Below are positions 1-5,989 of a stretch of DNA of 6,421 nucleotides, piece by piece. The position numbers were made by a program, and so were the translations under genes. Position 1 is the first letter of the stretch. Every line of letters begins with the position of its first letter. Below the pieces are notes generated by a model, which had not been told where the DNA came from, did no database searches, and saw only the letters and a list, made by a program, of their open reading frames with translations. Source of the stretch: Comamonadaceae bacterium (GTDB lineage: Bacteria > Pseudomonadota > Gammaproteobacteria > Burkholderiales > Burkholderiaceae_C); NCBI GenBank assembly GCA_947458415.1, contig CANGZG010000134.1, positions 1 through 6,421 on the forward strand. Direction: 5' to 3'.

Positions 1-673
1 ATTGGATGGACTTGAGGGTTTGCAGGTGAATGCAGCGGTGTGTGCACCCAATGTTTACTTGTCTCAAATTCAAGCCATGCTGCATGATCAGCGGGCTTTG
101 GATCTTGGTGCGCAAGACGTTTCCATGCACGAACAGGGCGCCTATACCGGTGAAATCTCGGCAGACATGTTGCGTGAATTTGGAATTCGGTATGTGGTTG
201 TGGGTCATTCTGAGCGGCGTCAATACCATGGTGAACAAGACCTGCATGTGGCCTTGAAAGCCCAGTGTGCTTTGCAAACCGGCATCACTCCGATTGTTTG
301 CGTGGGTGAAACCCTGGCCGAGCGGCGTGCGGGTGGTACCCTAGAAGTTGTCAAACGGCAATTGGCGGCAGTGATTCATACCAATGGCCATTGCATCAGT
401 GAAATTGTGGTGGCTTACGAACCGGTTTGGGCCATTGGCACAGGCAAAACTGCCAGCCCCGAACAAGCGCAGCAAGTTCATGCATTGCTTCGAGCGCAAC
501 TCAAGGCAGCCACTGAACAATCGCAGCGCATTCCCTTGTTGTACGGTGGCAGCATGAACGCTGCCAACGCCGCCAGTTTGCTGGCACAAAACGATATCGA
601 TGGTGGTTTGATTGGCGGCGCTTCTTTGAAAGCGGTTGACTTTTTGTCCATCGTTGCTGCTGCATCAACATGA
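1..673 (+). CDS. tpiA: Triose-phosphate isomerase, 5'-truncated by window edge
   Basis: Cytosolic glycolytic and gluconeogenic enzyme that interconverts dihydroxyacetone phosphate and glyceraldehyde 3-phosphate. The reading frame is open from base 2 to a TGA at 671-673, giving 223 visible residues of a TIM barrel. The catalytic histidine is in VVVGHSERR (His69 of the fragment). The catalytic glutamate is in AYEPVWAIGTG (Glu140), and the mobile loop 6 segment follows it. The phosphate-binding motifs YGGSMNAAN (about 181-189) and DGGLIGGASL (about 200-209) are intact. Comparing the histidine position with His95 of the E. coli enzyme, about 26 N-terminal residues lie upstream of the window, including the NWKMN-type segment with the catalytic lysine. 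The TTG at base 2 is therefore an internal leucine codon, not a start. secG begins 16 nt after the stop, so the two are probably co-transcribed. The family call is secure. Confidence 0.97.
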   Translation, partial: LDGLEGLQVNAAVCAPNVYLSQIQAMLHDQRALDLGAQDVSMHEQGAYTGEISADMLREFGIRYVVVGHSERRQYHGEQDLHVALKAQCALQTGITPIVCVGETLAERRAGGTLEVVKRQLAAVIHTNGHCISEIVVAYEPVWAIGTGKTASPEQAQQVHALLRAQLKAATEQSQRIPLLYGGSMNAANAASLLAQNDIDGGLIGGASLKAVDFLSIVAAAST

Positions 674-678
674 CTTTT

Positions 679-692
679 CCGGAGTTCACATG
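679..692 (+). promoter_or_regulatory. Ribosome binding site and start codon of secG
   Basis: CCGGAG at 679-684 sits 5 nt before the ATG at 690-692, just after the tpiA stop at 671-673. This site decides the secG start against the earlier in-frame ATG at 636, which lies inside tpiA. Confidence 0.7.
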
Positions 693-1127
693 AGTACGCT
701 ACTAAATCTTTTGCTGTTGGTCCAAGTGCTGTCAGCGCTTGGCATGATCGGACTGATTCTTGTCCAGCACGGCAAGGGCGCTGACATGGGCGCGGCGTTT
801 GGCAGTGGCAATTCGGGCAGTTTGTTTGGTGCCAGCGGAGGGGCCAACTTTTTGTCTCGAACCACGGCTGCATTGGCGGCGGTATTTTTTGTCTGCACCT
901 TGGTGTTGGCTTACTTTGGCAATTTGCGTCCCACAGACTCAGGCAGCTTGCTCGAGCGCACATCGCTTCCTGTGACGGCCCCGCCCAGTGCGGGCGACAA
1001 CATCCCTGGTTCAACAACCCCTGCACCTGCATCGGCTGACGTGCCTGCTGCCGCGCAAAAGCCTGCTTCAACCACGCCCAACTCAGTGCCTGCTTCTGCG
1101 CCTGCCTCTCAAATTCCTGCCAAGTAA
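690..1127 (+). CDS. secG: Sec translocon subunit SecG (preprotein translocase)
   Basis: Small inner-membrane protein that joins SecY and SecE in the protein-export channel and assists SecA-driven translocation. The 145-residue product has a first membrane segment at about 5-25. It is followed by the family hallmark VQHGKGADMGAAFGSG (25-40) and a Gly/Ser-rich loop ending SLFGASGGANFLSRTT (44-59). A second membrane segment lies at about 60-76. From residue 81 to the end is a 65-residue low-complexity tail rich in Pro, Ala, Ser and Thr; E. coli SecG has only 110 residues in total. I chose the ATG at 690 because it has a GGAG at 681-684 with 5 nt spacing and gives the canonical N-terminus. The in-frame ATG at 636 would overlap tpiA and add 18 unlike residues. 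The tpiA-secG neighbourhood is common in betaproteobacteria. Confidence 0.95.
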   Translation: MSTLLNLLLLVQVLSALGMIGLILVQHGKGADMGAAFGSGNSGSLFGASGGANFLSRTTAALAAVFFVCTLVLAYFGNLRPTDSGSLLERTSLPVTAPPSAGDNIPGSTTPAPASADVPAAAQKPASTTPNSVPASAPASQIPAK

Positions 1128-1228
1128 ACGCCATGAGGTTTTTGATTTTTCACAGGAGTGGCTGATCATTTAAGGTTAAGATGAGAGGCTTTTTCAGAGG
1201 CGCTGTCCTTGGTAAAAAAGTAGACATT
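1128..1228 (+). other. Intergenic gap between secG and tRNA-Leu
   Basis: This 101-nt AT-richer gap has no convincing coding sequence. No hairpin followed by a T run, which would be expected of an intrinsic terminator after secG, could be found. It holds an AGGAG (1154-1158) without a properly spaced start codon and a near-tandem TTAAGG/TTAAGA (1170-1181). Two copies of AGAGGC (1184-1189 and 1196-1201) flank a T-rich spacer. A promoter for the tRNA should lie here or further upstream, but no -35/-10 pair with good spacing stands out. Read-through from tpiA-secG is therefore possible. Confidence 0.4.
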
Positions 1229-1313
1229 GCCGTCGTGGTGAAATTGGTAGACACGCTATCTTGAGGGGGTAGTGGCGAAAGCTGTGCGAGTTCGAGTCTC
1301 GCCGACGGCACCA
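1229..1313 (+). tRNA. tRNA-Leu, anticodon GAG
   Basis: An 85-nt class II tRNA with the 3' CCA encoded (1311-1313). The acceptor stem GCCGTCG (1229-1235) pairs perfectly with CGACGGC (1303-1309), and the discriminator is A1310. The D stem is GTG/CAC (1238-1240 with 1252-1254). The anticodon stem is CTATC/GGTAG (1256-1260 with 1268-1272) with one U-G pair. The loop is TTGAGGG, placing anticodon GAG at 1263-1265, which reads the leucine codons CUC and CUU. The variable arm (1273-1285) is long, as expected for leucine, with a short stem closed by a GAAA loop. The T stem GCGAG/CTCGC (1286-1290 with 1298-1302) encloses TTCGAGT. The sequence resembles E. coli tRNA-Leu(GAG). It lies alone between secG and nuoA; no clear promoter or terminator of its own was recognised. 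Confidence 0.97.
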
Positions 1314-1393
1314 TCACAATTCGCTGTCATCGTCTTGTCAGCACAATGCACGAAGCTTTTCGCAAAAATGGTTTGCAAACAGAGTAGTTATCC
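1314..1393 (+). other. Leader between tRNA-Leu and nuoA, possible nuo promoter region
   Basis: This 80-nt gap is the last noncoding stretch before the seven nuo genes seen here, so any promoter dedicated to the operon would be expected in it or upstream of the tRNA. It contains an imperfect hairpin (GCTGTCA 1323-1329 against TGTCAGC 1336-1342, one mismatch, 6-nt loop). It also contains a perfect 10-bp palindrome GTTTGCAAAC (1371-1380). GCAAA (1362-1366) could alternatively pair with TTTGC (1372-1376). No T run follows either hairpin. CACAAT at 1342-1347 is a poor -10 candidate with no good -35. The function is inferred from position only. Confidence 0.3.
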
Positions 1394-1753
1394 ATGAGCT
1401 TGGAACAGTACCTGCCCGTTCTTTTATTCATTCTTGTCGGTTTGCTGGTCGGCGTCGCCCCTCAATTGATTGGTGCATTTTTGGGTCCACACAAACCCGA
1501 CGCCGCCAAAAATTCCCCTTATGAATGCGGCTTTGAGGCATTTGAAGACGCCCGCATGAAATTTGATGTGCGCTATTACTTGGTTGCCATCTTGTTCATT
1601 TTGTTTGACCTTGAAATTGCTTTTTTGTTTCCTTGGGCGGTGGCGCTCAAGGACATCGGTATGACGGGTTTCATCGCCATGATGATTTTTCTGGCCATTC
1701 TGGTCGTGGGTTTTGTCTACGAGTGGAAAAAGGGAGCCCTTGATTGGGAATGA
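1394..1753 (+). CDS. nuoA: NADH:quinone oxidoreductase subunit A
   Basis: Membrane subunit of complex I (ND3 family) that lies beside the quinone cavity at the junction of the peripheral and membrane arms. The 119-residue product has three predicted membrane segments at about 7-30, 62-82 and 91-109. The conserved loop KNSPYECGFEAFEDARMKFD (39-58) carries Cys45. That cysteine matches the ND3 loop cysteine which, in mammals, becomes exposed in the deactive enzyme. The acidic pair in FDLE (Asp72, Glu74) in the second helix is conserved in the family. The protein ends in the typical WKKGALDWE. Length is normal. The start at 1394 has only a weak purine stretch (AGAG, 1381-1384) ahead of it. nuoB starts 3 nt after the stop. 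It is first gene of the nuo cluster, directly downstream of tRNA-Leu. Confidence 0.97.
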   Translation: MSLEQYLPVLLFILVGLLVGVAPQLIGAFLGPHKPDAAKNSPYECGFEAFEDARMKFDVRYYLVAILFILFDLEIAFLFPWAVALKDIGMTGFIAMMIFLAILVVGFVYEWKKGALDWE

Positions 1754-1756
1754 CAC

Positions 1757-2233
1757 ATGTCGCTTGAAGGTGTTTTCAAAGAAGGTTTCATCACCACCTC
1801 TTACGACTCGGTGGTGAATTGGGCCAAAACCGGTTCACTGTGGCCCATGACATTTGGTCTGGCTTGTTGTGCGGTGGAAATGATGCACGCAGGTGCAGCC
1901 CGTTATGACATTGACCGTTTCGGCATGTTGTTTCGCCCCAGCCCACGCCAATCCGATTTGATGATCGTGGCTGGTACCTTGTGCAACAAAATGGCACCGG
2001 CATTGCGCAAGGTGTACGACCAAATGTCCGAGCCGCGCTGGGTCTTGTCCATGGGTTCTTGCGCGAATGGTGGCGGCTATTACCACTACAGCTATTCAGT
2101 GGTGCGCGGTTGCGACCGAATTGTGCCTGTCGACGTGTACGTGCCTGGTTGCCCGCCCACAGCAGAAGCATTGCTCTATGGCATTTTGCAGTTGCAATCC
2201 AAAATTCGCCGCGAAAACACCATCGCGCGTTGA
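1757..2233 (+). CDS. nuoB: NADH:quinone oxidoreductase subunit B (cluster N2 subunit)
   Basis: Connecting-module subunit of complex I (PSST family) that binds the terminal 4Fe-4S cluster N2, which passes electrons to quinone. The product has 158 residues. The four N2 ligands are visible: the tandem cysteines Cys37-Cys38 in FGLACCAVEMMH, Cys102 in SMGSCANGGGYY, and Cys132 in YVPGCPPTAEAL. The segment DRFGMLFRPSPRQSDLMIVAG (53-73) is the conserved part lining the quinone site. The start at 1757 has GGGA at 1746-1749 within the end of nuoA, 7 nt away. Only 3 nt separate the nuoA stop from this ATG, and 7 nt separate its stop from nuoC. No missing ligand or frame problem was seen. Confidence 0.98.
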   Translation: MSLEGVFKEGFITTSYDSVVNWAKTGSLWPMTFGLACCAVEMMHAGAARYDIDRFGMLFRPSPRQSDLMIVAGTLCNKMAPALRKVYDQMSEPRWVLSMGSCANGGGYYHYSYSVVRGCDRIVPVDVYVPGCPPTAEALLYGILQLQSKIRRENTIAR

Positions 2234-2240
2234 CACCTTC

Positions 2241-2858
2241 ATGACGCTTACTGTTTCGATCGACACTCTCCAACATGCACTCAAGCAAGTGCTGGGTGAA
2301 CGTATTCAAGACCTGCAATTGGCCTTGGGCGAATTGACCTTGACCGTCAAAGAACACGATTACTTGGCAGTGTCCATGCTCTTGCGCGACCACCCTGAGT
2401 TGGCGTTTGAGCAATTGTTGGATTTGTGTGGCATGGATTACTCTGCATACAAAGACGGCGCCGATTCCAAGTTCAGCGACGCCCCACGTTATGCGGTGGT
2501 GTTGCATTTGCTGTCTTTGACCCACAACTGGCGGCTGCGTTTGCGTGTGCACGCCAGTGACGACGACATGCCTCAATTGGATTCGGTCACGGGTGTGTGG
2601 AACGCCGCCAATTGGTTTGAGCGTGAAGCGTTCGATTTGTTTGGCATTCTTTTCAAAGACCATGTCGATTTACGCCGTTTGTTGACCGACTACGGTTTCA
2701 TCGGCCACCCCTTCCGAAAAGATTTCCCCACCTCTGGCCATGTCGAAATGCGTTATGACGCCGAACAAAAACGTGTCATTTACCAACCCGTCACCATCGA
2801 GCCGCGCGAGATCACGCCACGCATCATTCGTGAAGACCATTACGGCGGATTGAACTGA
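2241..2858 (+). CDS. nuoC: NADH:quinone oxidoreductase subunit C
   Basis: Peripheral-arm subunit of complex I (30-kDa family) that carries no cofactor and packs against NuoD and NuoB. The 205-residue product shows the family signature WFEREAFDLFGI (125-136), followed by DLRRLLTDYGFIGHPFRKDF (143-162). It ends in VTIEPREITPRIIREDHYGG plus a short tail, typical of stand-alone NuoC. NuoC is separate from NuoD here, unlike the fused NuoCD of enterobacteria. I chose the ATG at 2241 because it follows the nuoB stop by 7 nt and gives a normal N-terminus. An in-frame ATG at 2067 would run 174 nt back through nuoB and add 58 unrelated residues. No Shine-Dalgarno-like sequence is evident before 2241, so reinitiation after nuoB is likely. 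nuoD follows after 4 nt. Confidence 0.96.
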   Translation: MTLTVSIDTLQHALKQVLGERIQDLQLALGELTLTVKEHDYLAVSMLLRDHPELAFEQLLDLCGMDYSAYKDGADSKFSDAPRYAVVLHLLSLTHNWRLRLRVHASDDDMPQLDSVTGVWNAANWFEREAFDLFGILFKDHVDLRRLLTDYGFIGHPFRKDFPTSGHVEMRYDAEQKRVIYQPVTIEPREITPRIIREDHYGGLN

Positions 2859-2862
2859 AGCC

Positions 2863-4116
2863 ATGGCAGACATCAAAAACTACACCCTGAACTTGGGCCC
2901 GCAACACCCGGCCGCACACGGCGTGTTGCGTTTGGTGCTCGAGCTTGACGGCGAGGTGGTGCAACGCGCAGACCCGCACATTGGTTTGTTGCACCGCGCC
3001 ACTGAAAAATTGGCGGAGAGCAAAACCTATATTCAATCGTTGCCTTACATGGACCGCCTCGATTACGTGTCCATGATGTGCAATGAACATGCATATTGTT
3101 TGGCGATTGAAAAACTCATGGGCTTGGAAGTGCCCATTCGTGCGCAGTACATCCGTGTCATGTTTGCCGAAATCACTCGCATGCTCAACCATTTGTTGTG
3201 GTTAGGTGCCCATGGCTTTGACTGCGGCGCGATGAACATCTTGATTTATTGTTTTCGCGAACGTGAAGATTTGTACGACATGTACGAAGCCGTGTCTGGG
3301 GCTCGCATGCATGCTGCTTATTTCCGTCCCGGTGGTGTTTACCGTGACTTGCCTGACCACATGCCGCAGTACCAAGTCAGCAAAATCAAAAATGCCCGCA
3401 CCATCGCGCGCATGAACGAAAACCGCCAAGGCTCGTTGCTGGACTTCATTGACGACTTCACCCGTCGTTTCCCCAAATACGTTGACGAGTACGAAACATT
3501 GCTCACCGACAACCGCATTTGGAAACAACGTACCGTGGGCATCGGCGTGGTCACACCCGAGCGCGCAAAAAACCTGGGCTTCACAGGCCCCATGTTGCGC
3601 GGTTCCGGCATCGCTTGGGATTTGCGCAAACAACAACCGTACGACGTGTATGACCAAATGGATTTCGATGTGCCTGTGGGTTTGACAGGGGACTGTTATG
3701 ACCGCTACTTGGTGCGCGTGGCTGAACTTCGCCAATCCAATCGCATCATCAGCCAATGTGTCAAATGGTTGCGTGACAACCCCGGCCCGGTCATCACCAG
3801 CAACCACAAAGTCGCGCCACCCTCACGCGAGTCCATGAAAACCAGCATGGAAGAGCTGATCCACCATTTCAAGTTGTTCACCGAAGGTTTCCATGTGCCG
3901 GAAGGTGAGGCCTATGCGGCGGTCGAGCATCCCAAGGGGGAATTTGGCATTTACTTGGTGAGTGATGGCGCCAACAAACCTTACCGTTTGAAAATTCGCC
4001 CGCCTGGTTTCGCGCACCTGGCGGCCATGGACGAGATGACACGCGGCCACATGATTTCTGACACGGTGGCCATCATTGGCACCATGGACATCGTGTTTGG
4101 AGAAATTGACCGATGA
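2863..4116 (+). CDS. nuoD: NADH:quinone oxidoreductase subunit D (quinone-site subunit)
   Basis: Connecting-module subunit of complex I (49-kDa family, related to the large subunit of NiFe hydrogenases). With NuoB it forms the quinone-binding pocket. The 417-residue length is normal for an unfused NuoD. The N-terminal motif NLGPQHPAAHGVLRL (10-24) includes His19, and LPYMDRLDY (60-68) includes Tyr68. Placed against Thermus Nqo4 as I remember it, these match the quinone-headgroup residues His38 and Tyr87. Further family blocks are DPHIGLLHRATEKLAE (37-52), FREREDLYDMYE, HAAYFRPGGVYRDLP and the terminal IIGTMDIVFGEIDR. The hydrogenase NiFe-binding cysteines are absent, as expected. The gene starts 4 nt after the nuoC stop with a weak upstream GGCGGA, and its stop overlaps the nuoE start by 4 nt. 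Confidence 0.98.
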   Translation: MADIKNYTLNLGPQHPAAHGVLRLVLELDGEVVQRADPHIGLLHRATEKLAESKTYIQSLPYMDRLDYVSMMCNEHAYCLAIEKLMGLEVPIRAQYIRVMFAEITRMLNHLLWLGAHGFDCGAMNILIYCFREREDLYDMYEAVSGARMHAAYFRPGGVYRDLPDHMPQYQVSKIKNARTIARMNENRQGSLLDFIDDFTRRFPKYVDEYETLLTDNRIWKQRTVGIGVVTPERAKNLGFTGPMLRGSGIAWDLRKQQPYDVYDQMDFDVPVGLTGDCYDRYLVRVAELRQSNRIISQCVKWLRDNPGPVITSNHKVAPPSRESMKTSMEELIHHFKLFTEGFHVPEGEAYAAVEHPKGEFGIYLVSDGANKPYRLKIRPPGFAHLAAMDEMTRGHMISDTVAIIGTMDIVFGEIDR

Positions 4117-4622
4117 ACACCACACTCGACCATTTTTCCCAGCACACCTTGTCCCGTTTTCAACACGAGTTGGACAAGTACCCGTCTGATCAAAAACAGT
4201 CGGCGGTCATTGCGTGCTTGTCCATCCTTCAGCAAGAGCATGGATGTGTTTCCCCGGCACATGAAAAAGCATTGGCCCAAGTGCTTGAGATGCCTGTCAT
4301 GGCCGTGCATGAAGTGTTTACCTTCTACAACATGTTCAATCAGCAGCCTGTGGGTCAATTCAAGATCAACGTCTGTACCAATTTGCCTTGCCAATTGCGT
4401 GGCGGTCAAAAGGCGTTGGAACACCTTTGCCAAAAGCTGGGTGTTGGGGTCGGTGAGACCACCGCGGATGGCAAGTTCACTTTGCAACCCGGTGAATGCA
4501 TGGGTGCGTGTGCCGATGCGCCGGTGTTGCTCGTCAACGACCGCAACATGTGCAGTTTCATGAGCCATGACAAATTAGACCAATTGATTGACGGCCTGCA
4601 ACAGGCGGAGGCCAAGCCATGA
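4113..4622 (+). CDS. nuoE: NADH:quinone oxidoreductase subunit E (2Fe-2S N1a subunit)
   Basis: Subunit of the NADH-oxidising module of complex I (24-kDa family, thioredoxin-like fold) that holds the 2Fe-2S cluster N1a. The product has 169 residues, close to the 166 of E. coli NuoE. The N-terminal helical part includes VHEVFTFYNMFNQQPVG (65-81). The four cluster cysteines are in place: Cys88 and Cys93 in VCTNLPCQLRGG, and Cys129 and Cys133 in GECMGACADAPVLLVND. The start overlaps the nuoD stop in an ATGA (4113-4116), with GGAG at 4099-4102 inside nuoD as a possible ribosome site at 10 nt. Its own stop overlaps the nuoF start in a second ATGA (4619-4622). Such overlaps are consistent with coupled translation of NuoD, E and F. 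Confidence 0.97.
   Translation: MNTTLDHFSQHTLSRFQHELDKYPSDQKQSAVIACLSILQQEHGCVSPAHEKALAQVLEMPVMAVHEVFTFYNMFNQQPVGQFKINVCTNLPCQLRGGQKALEHLCQKLGVGVGETTADGKFTLQPGECMGACADAPVLLVNDRNMCSFMSHDKLDQLIDGLQQAEAKP
4607..4621 (+). promoter_or_regulatory. Strong ribosome binding site of nuoF inside nuoE
   Basis: GGAGG at 4607-4611 lies in the last codons of nuoE and is spaced 7 nt from the nuoF ATG (4619-4621). It is the best Shine-Dalgarno match among the nuo starts in the window and fixes the nuoF start within the ATGA overlap. Confidence 0.75.
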
Positions 4623-5989
4623 ACGTACAGCAATTGCTGGCCCAATTTCAGTCCCAAGGATTGGAAAGCTGTTTTCACGGTCGCCACATTCAGCCGCAAA
4701 TTTACGCTGACCTCAATGGCCGCAACTGGGGTTTGCAGGACTACCTGGCTCGGGGTGGTTACCAAGCGCTGCGAACCATTTTGGGTTTGAACGGCGAAGC
4801 CGCATGGACACAAGACCAAGTCATTGCCTGTGTCAAAGAATCGGGCTTGCGTGGCCGAGGCGGGGCAGGTTTCCCCACTGGCTTGAAATGGAGTTTCATG
4901 CCGCGCCAATTCAATGGCCAAAAATACTTGGTGTGCAATTCTGACGAGGGCGAACCCGGTACTTGCAAAGACCGCGACATTCTTGAATACAACCCGCACA
5001 TCGTCATTGAAGGCATGGCCATCGCCGCCTATGCCATGGGCATCACGGTGGGCTACAACTACATTCACGGCGAAATTTTCCAAACCTACGAACGCTTTGA
5101 AGTGGCTTTGCAAGAGGCCAGGGCGGCAGGGTATTTGGGGCAACGCATACACGGCAGCGACTTCAGTTTTGAGTTGTACGCGGCCCATGGTTTTGGCGCC
5201 TATATTTGCGGCGAAGAAACGGCCTTGCTTGAATCGCTGGAAGGCAAAAAGGGTCAGCCGCGTTTCAAACCACCGTTCCCCGCCAGCTTTGGCGTTTACG
5301 GCAAACCCACCACCATCAACAACACCGAGACATTTGCCGCGGTGCCTTGGATCATCCGCAACGGCGGCGCAGCCTATTTGGCATGTGGCAAGCCCAACAA
5401 CGGCGGCACCAAGATTTTTTCTGTGAGCGGCGATGTGGTCTTGCCAGGCAATTACGAAATTCCCATGGGCACGCCTTTTTCAAAATTGCTCGAATTGGCT
5501 GGTGGCGTGCAAGGCGGCAAGTTGAAAGCGGTGATACCCGGTGGTTCCTCCGCCCCCGTCTTGCCCGCGTCCATCATGATGGACATCACAATGGACTACG
5601 ACGCCATCGCCAAAGCGGGCTCCATGCTCGGCTCGGGCGCGGTCATTGTGCTCAACGACACCCGTTGCATGGTCAAGAGCTTGCAACGCTTGTCCGCGTT
5701 TTACATGCACGAGTCTTGCGGGCAATGCACGCCGTGCCGCGAGGGCACCGGTTGGCTGTCACGCATGGTGGATCGGATTGAACAAGGCCACGGCAAACCG
5801 TCAGACATGGACTTGCTCGACAGCGTTGCAGAAAACATCATGGGGCGCACCATTTGTGCCTTGGGCGATGCCGCCGCCATGCCCGTGCGTGGCATGCTCA
5901 AGCATTTCCGCGCCGAATTCGAACACCACATCAAGCACAAGACCTGCATGGTCACAGCGGCAGTCACAGCGGGTGAACACCATGGTTGA
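4619..5989 (+). CDS. nuoF: NADH:quinone oxidoreductase subunit F (NADH/FMN, cluster N3)
   Basis: Catalytic entry subunit of complex I (51-kDa family). It oxidises NADH through FMN and passes electrons to 4Fe-4S cluster N3. The product has 456 residues. The FMN/NADH glycine-rich motif is GLRGRGGAGFPTGLKW (76-91). The segment CNSDEGEPGTCKDR (106-119) carries the conserved acidic residues of the nucleotide site. GAYICGEETALLESLEGKKG (193-212) is the second glycine-rich block, followed by PRFKPPFPA. N3 ligands are Cys367, Cys370 and Cys373 in SCGQCTPCREGTGW plus Cys413 in GRTICALGDAAA. The part between (about 265-345) matches the SLBB-type region of the family. The start overlaps nuoE by 4 nt and has a strong GGAGG. 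Its last 8 nt overlap nuoG. Related subunits occur in NAD-reducing hydrogenases and formate dehydrogenases, but the nuo context settles the assignment. Confidence 0.98.
   Translation: MNVQQLLAQFQSQGLESCFHGRHIQPQIYADLNGRNWGLQDYLARGGYQALRTILGLNGEAAWTQDQVIACVKESGLRGRGGAGFPTGLKWSFMPRQFNGQKYLVCNSDEGEPGTCKDRDILEYNPHIVIEGMAIAAYAMGITVGYNYIHGEIFQTYERFEVALQEARAAGYLGQRIHGSDFSFELYAAHGFGAYICGEETALLESLEGKKGQPRFKPPFPASFGVYGKPTTINNTETFAAVPWIIRNGGAAYLACGKPNNGGTKIFSVSGDVVLPGNYEIPMGTPFSKLLELAGGVQGGKLKAVIPGGSSAPVLPASIMMDITMDYDAIAKAGSMLGSGAVIVLNDTRCMVKSLQRLSAFYMHESCGQCTPCREGTGWLSRMVDRIEQGHGKPSDMDLLDSVAENIMGRTICALGDAAAMPVRGMLKHFRAEFEHHIKHKTCMVTAAVTAGEHHG

Noticed and set aside
636..689. Upstream in-frame ATG that would lengthen SecG by 18 residues
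   Set aside because: It overlaps the end of tpiA, adds residues unlike SecG, and lacks the well-placed GGAG that the ATG at 690 has.
478..1134. Long open frames on the minus strand, for example across tpiA/secG (478-1134), nuoB/nuoC (1791-2663) and nuoE/nuoF (4406-5188)
   Set aside because: They lie antisense to well-supported conserved genes, their translations are rich in His, Arg and Gln without recognisable motifs, and they look like codon-bias shadows.
1182..1202. Possible intrinsic terminator around the T run between two AGAGGC copies
   Set aside because: The two AGAGGC copies are direct, not inverted, so they cannot form a hairpin, and the T run lies between them.
1181..1264. Small open frame of 27 codons starting at ATG 1181, with AGGAG upstream
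   Set aside because: The AGGAG (1154-1158) is 22 nt away, the frame runs into the tRNA gene, and the peptide shows no recognisable features.
1229..1313. tRNA-Leu 3' end as an integration (att) site for a genomic island
   Set aside because: No integrase, no repeated tRNA fragment and no foreign-looking DNA is present; the tRNA is followed directly by the native nuo operon.
2067..2240. Upstream in-frame ATG that would lengthen NuoC by 58 residues
   Set aside because: The extra stretch lies wholly within nuoB in another frame and has no NuoC-like sequence; the ATG at 2241 gives the normal length.
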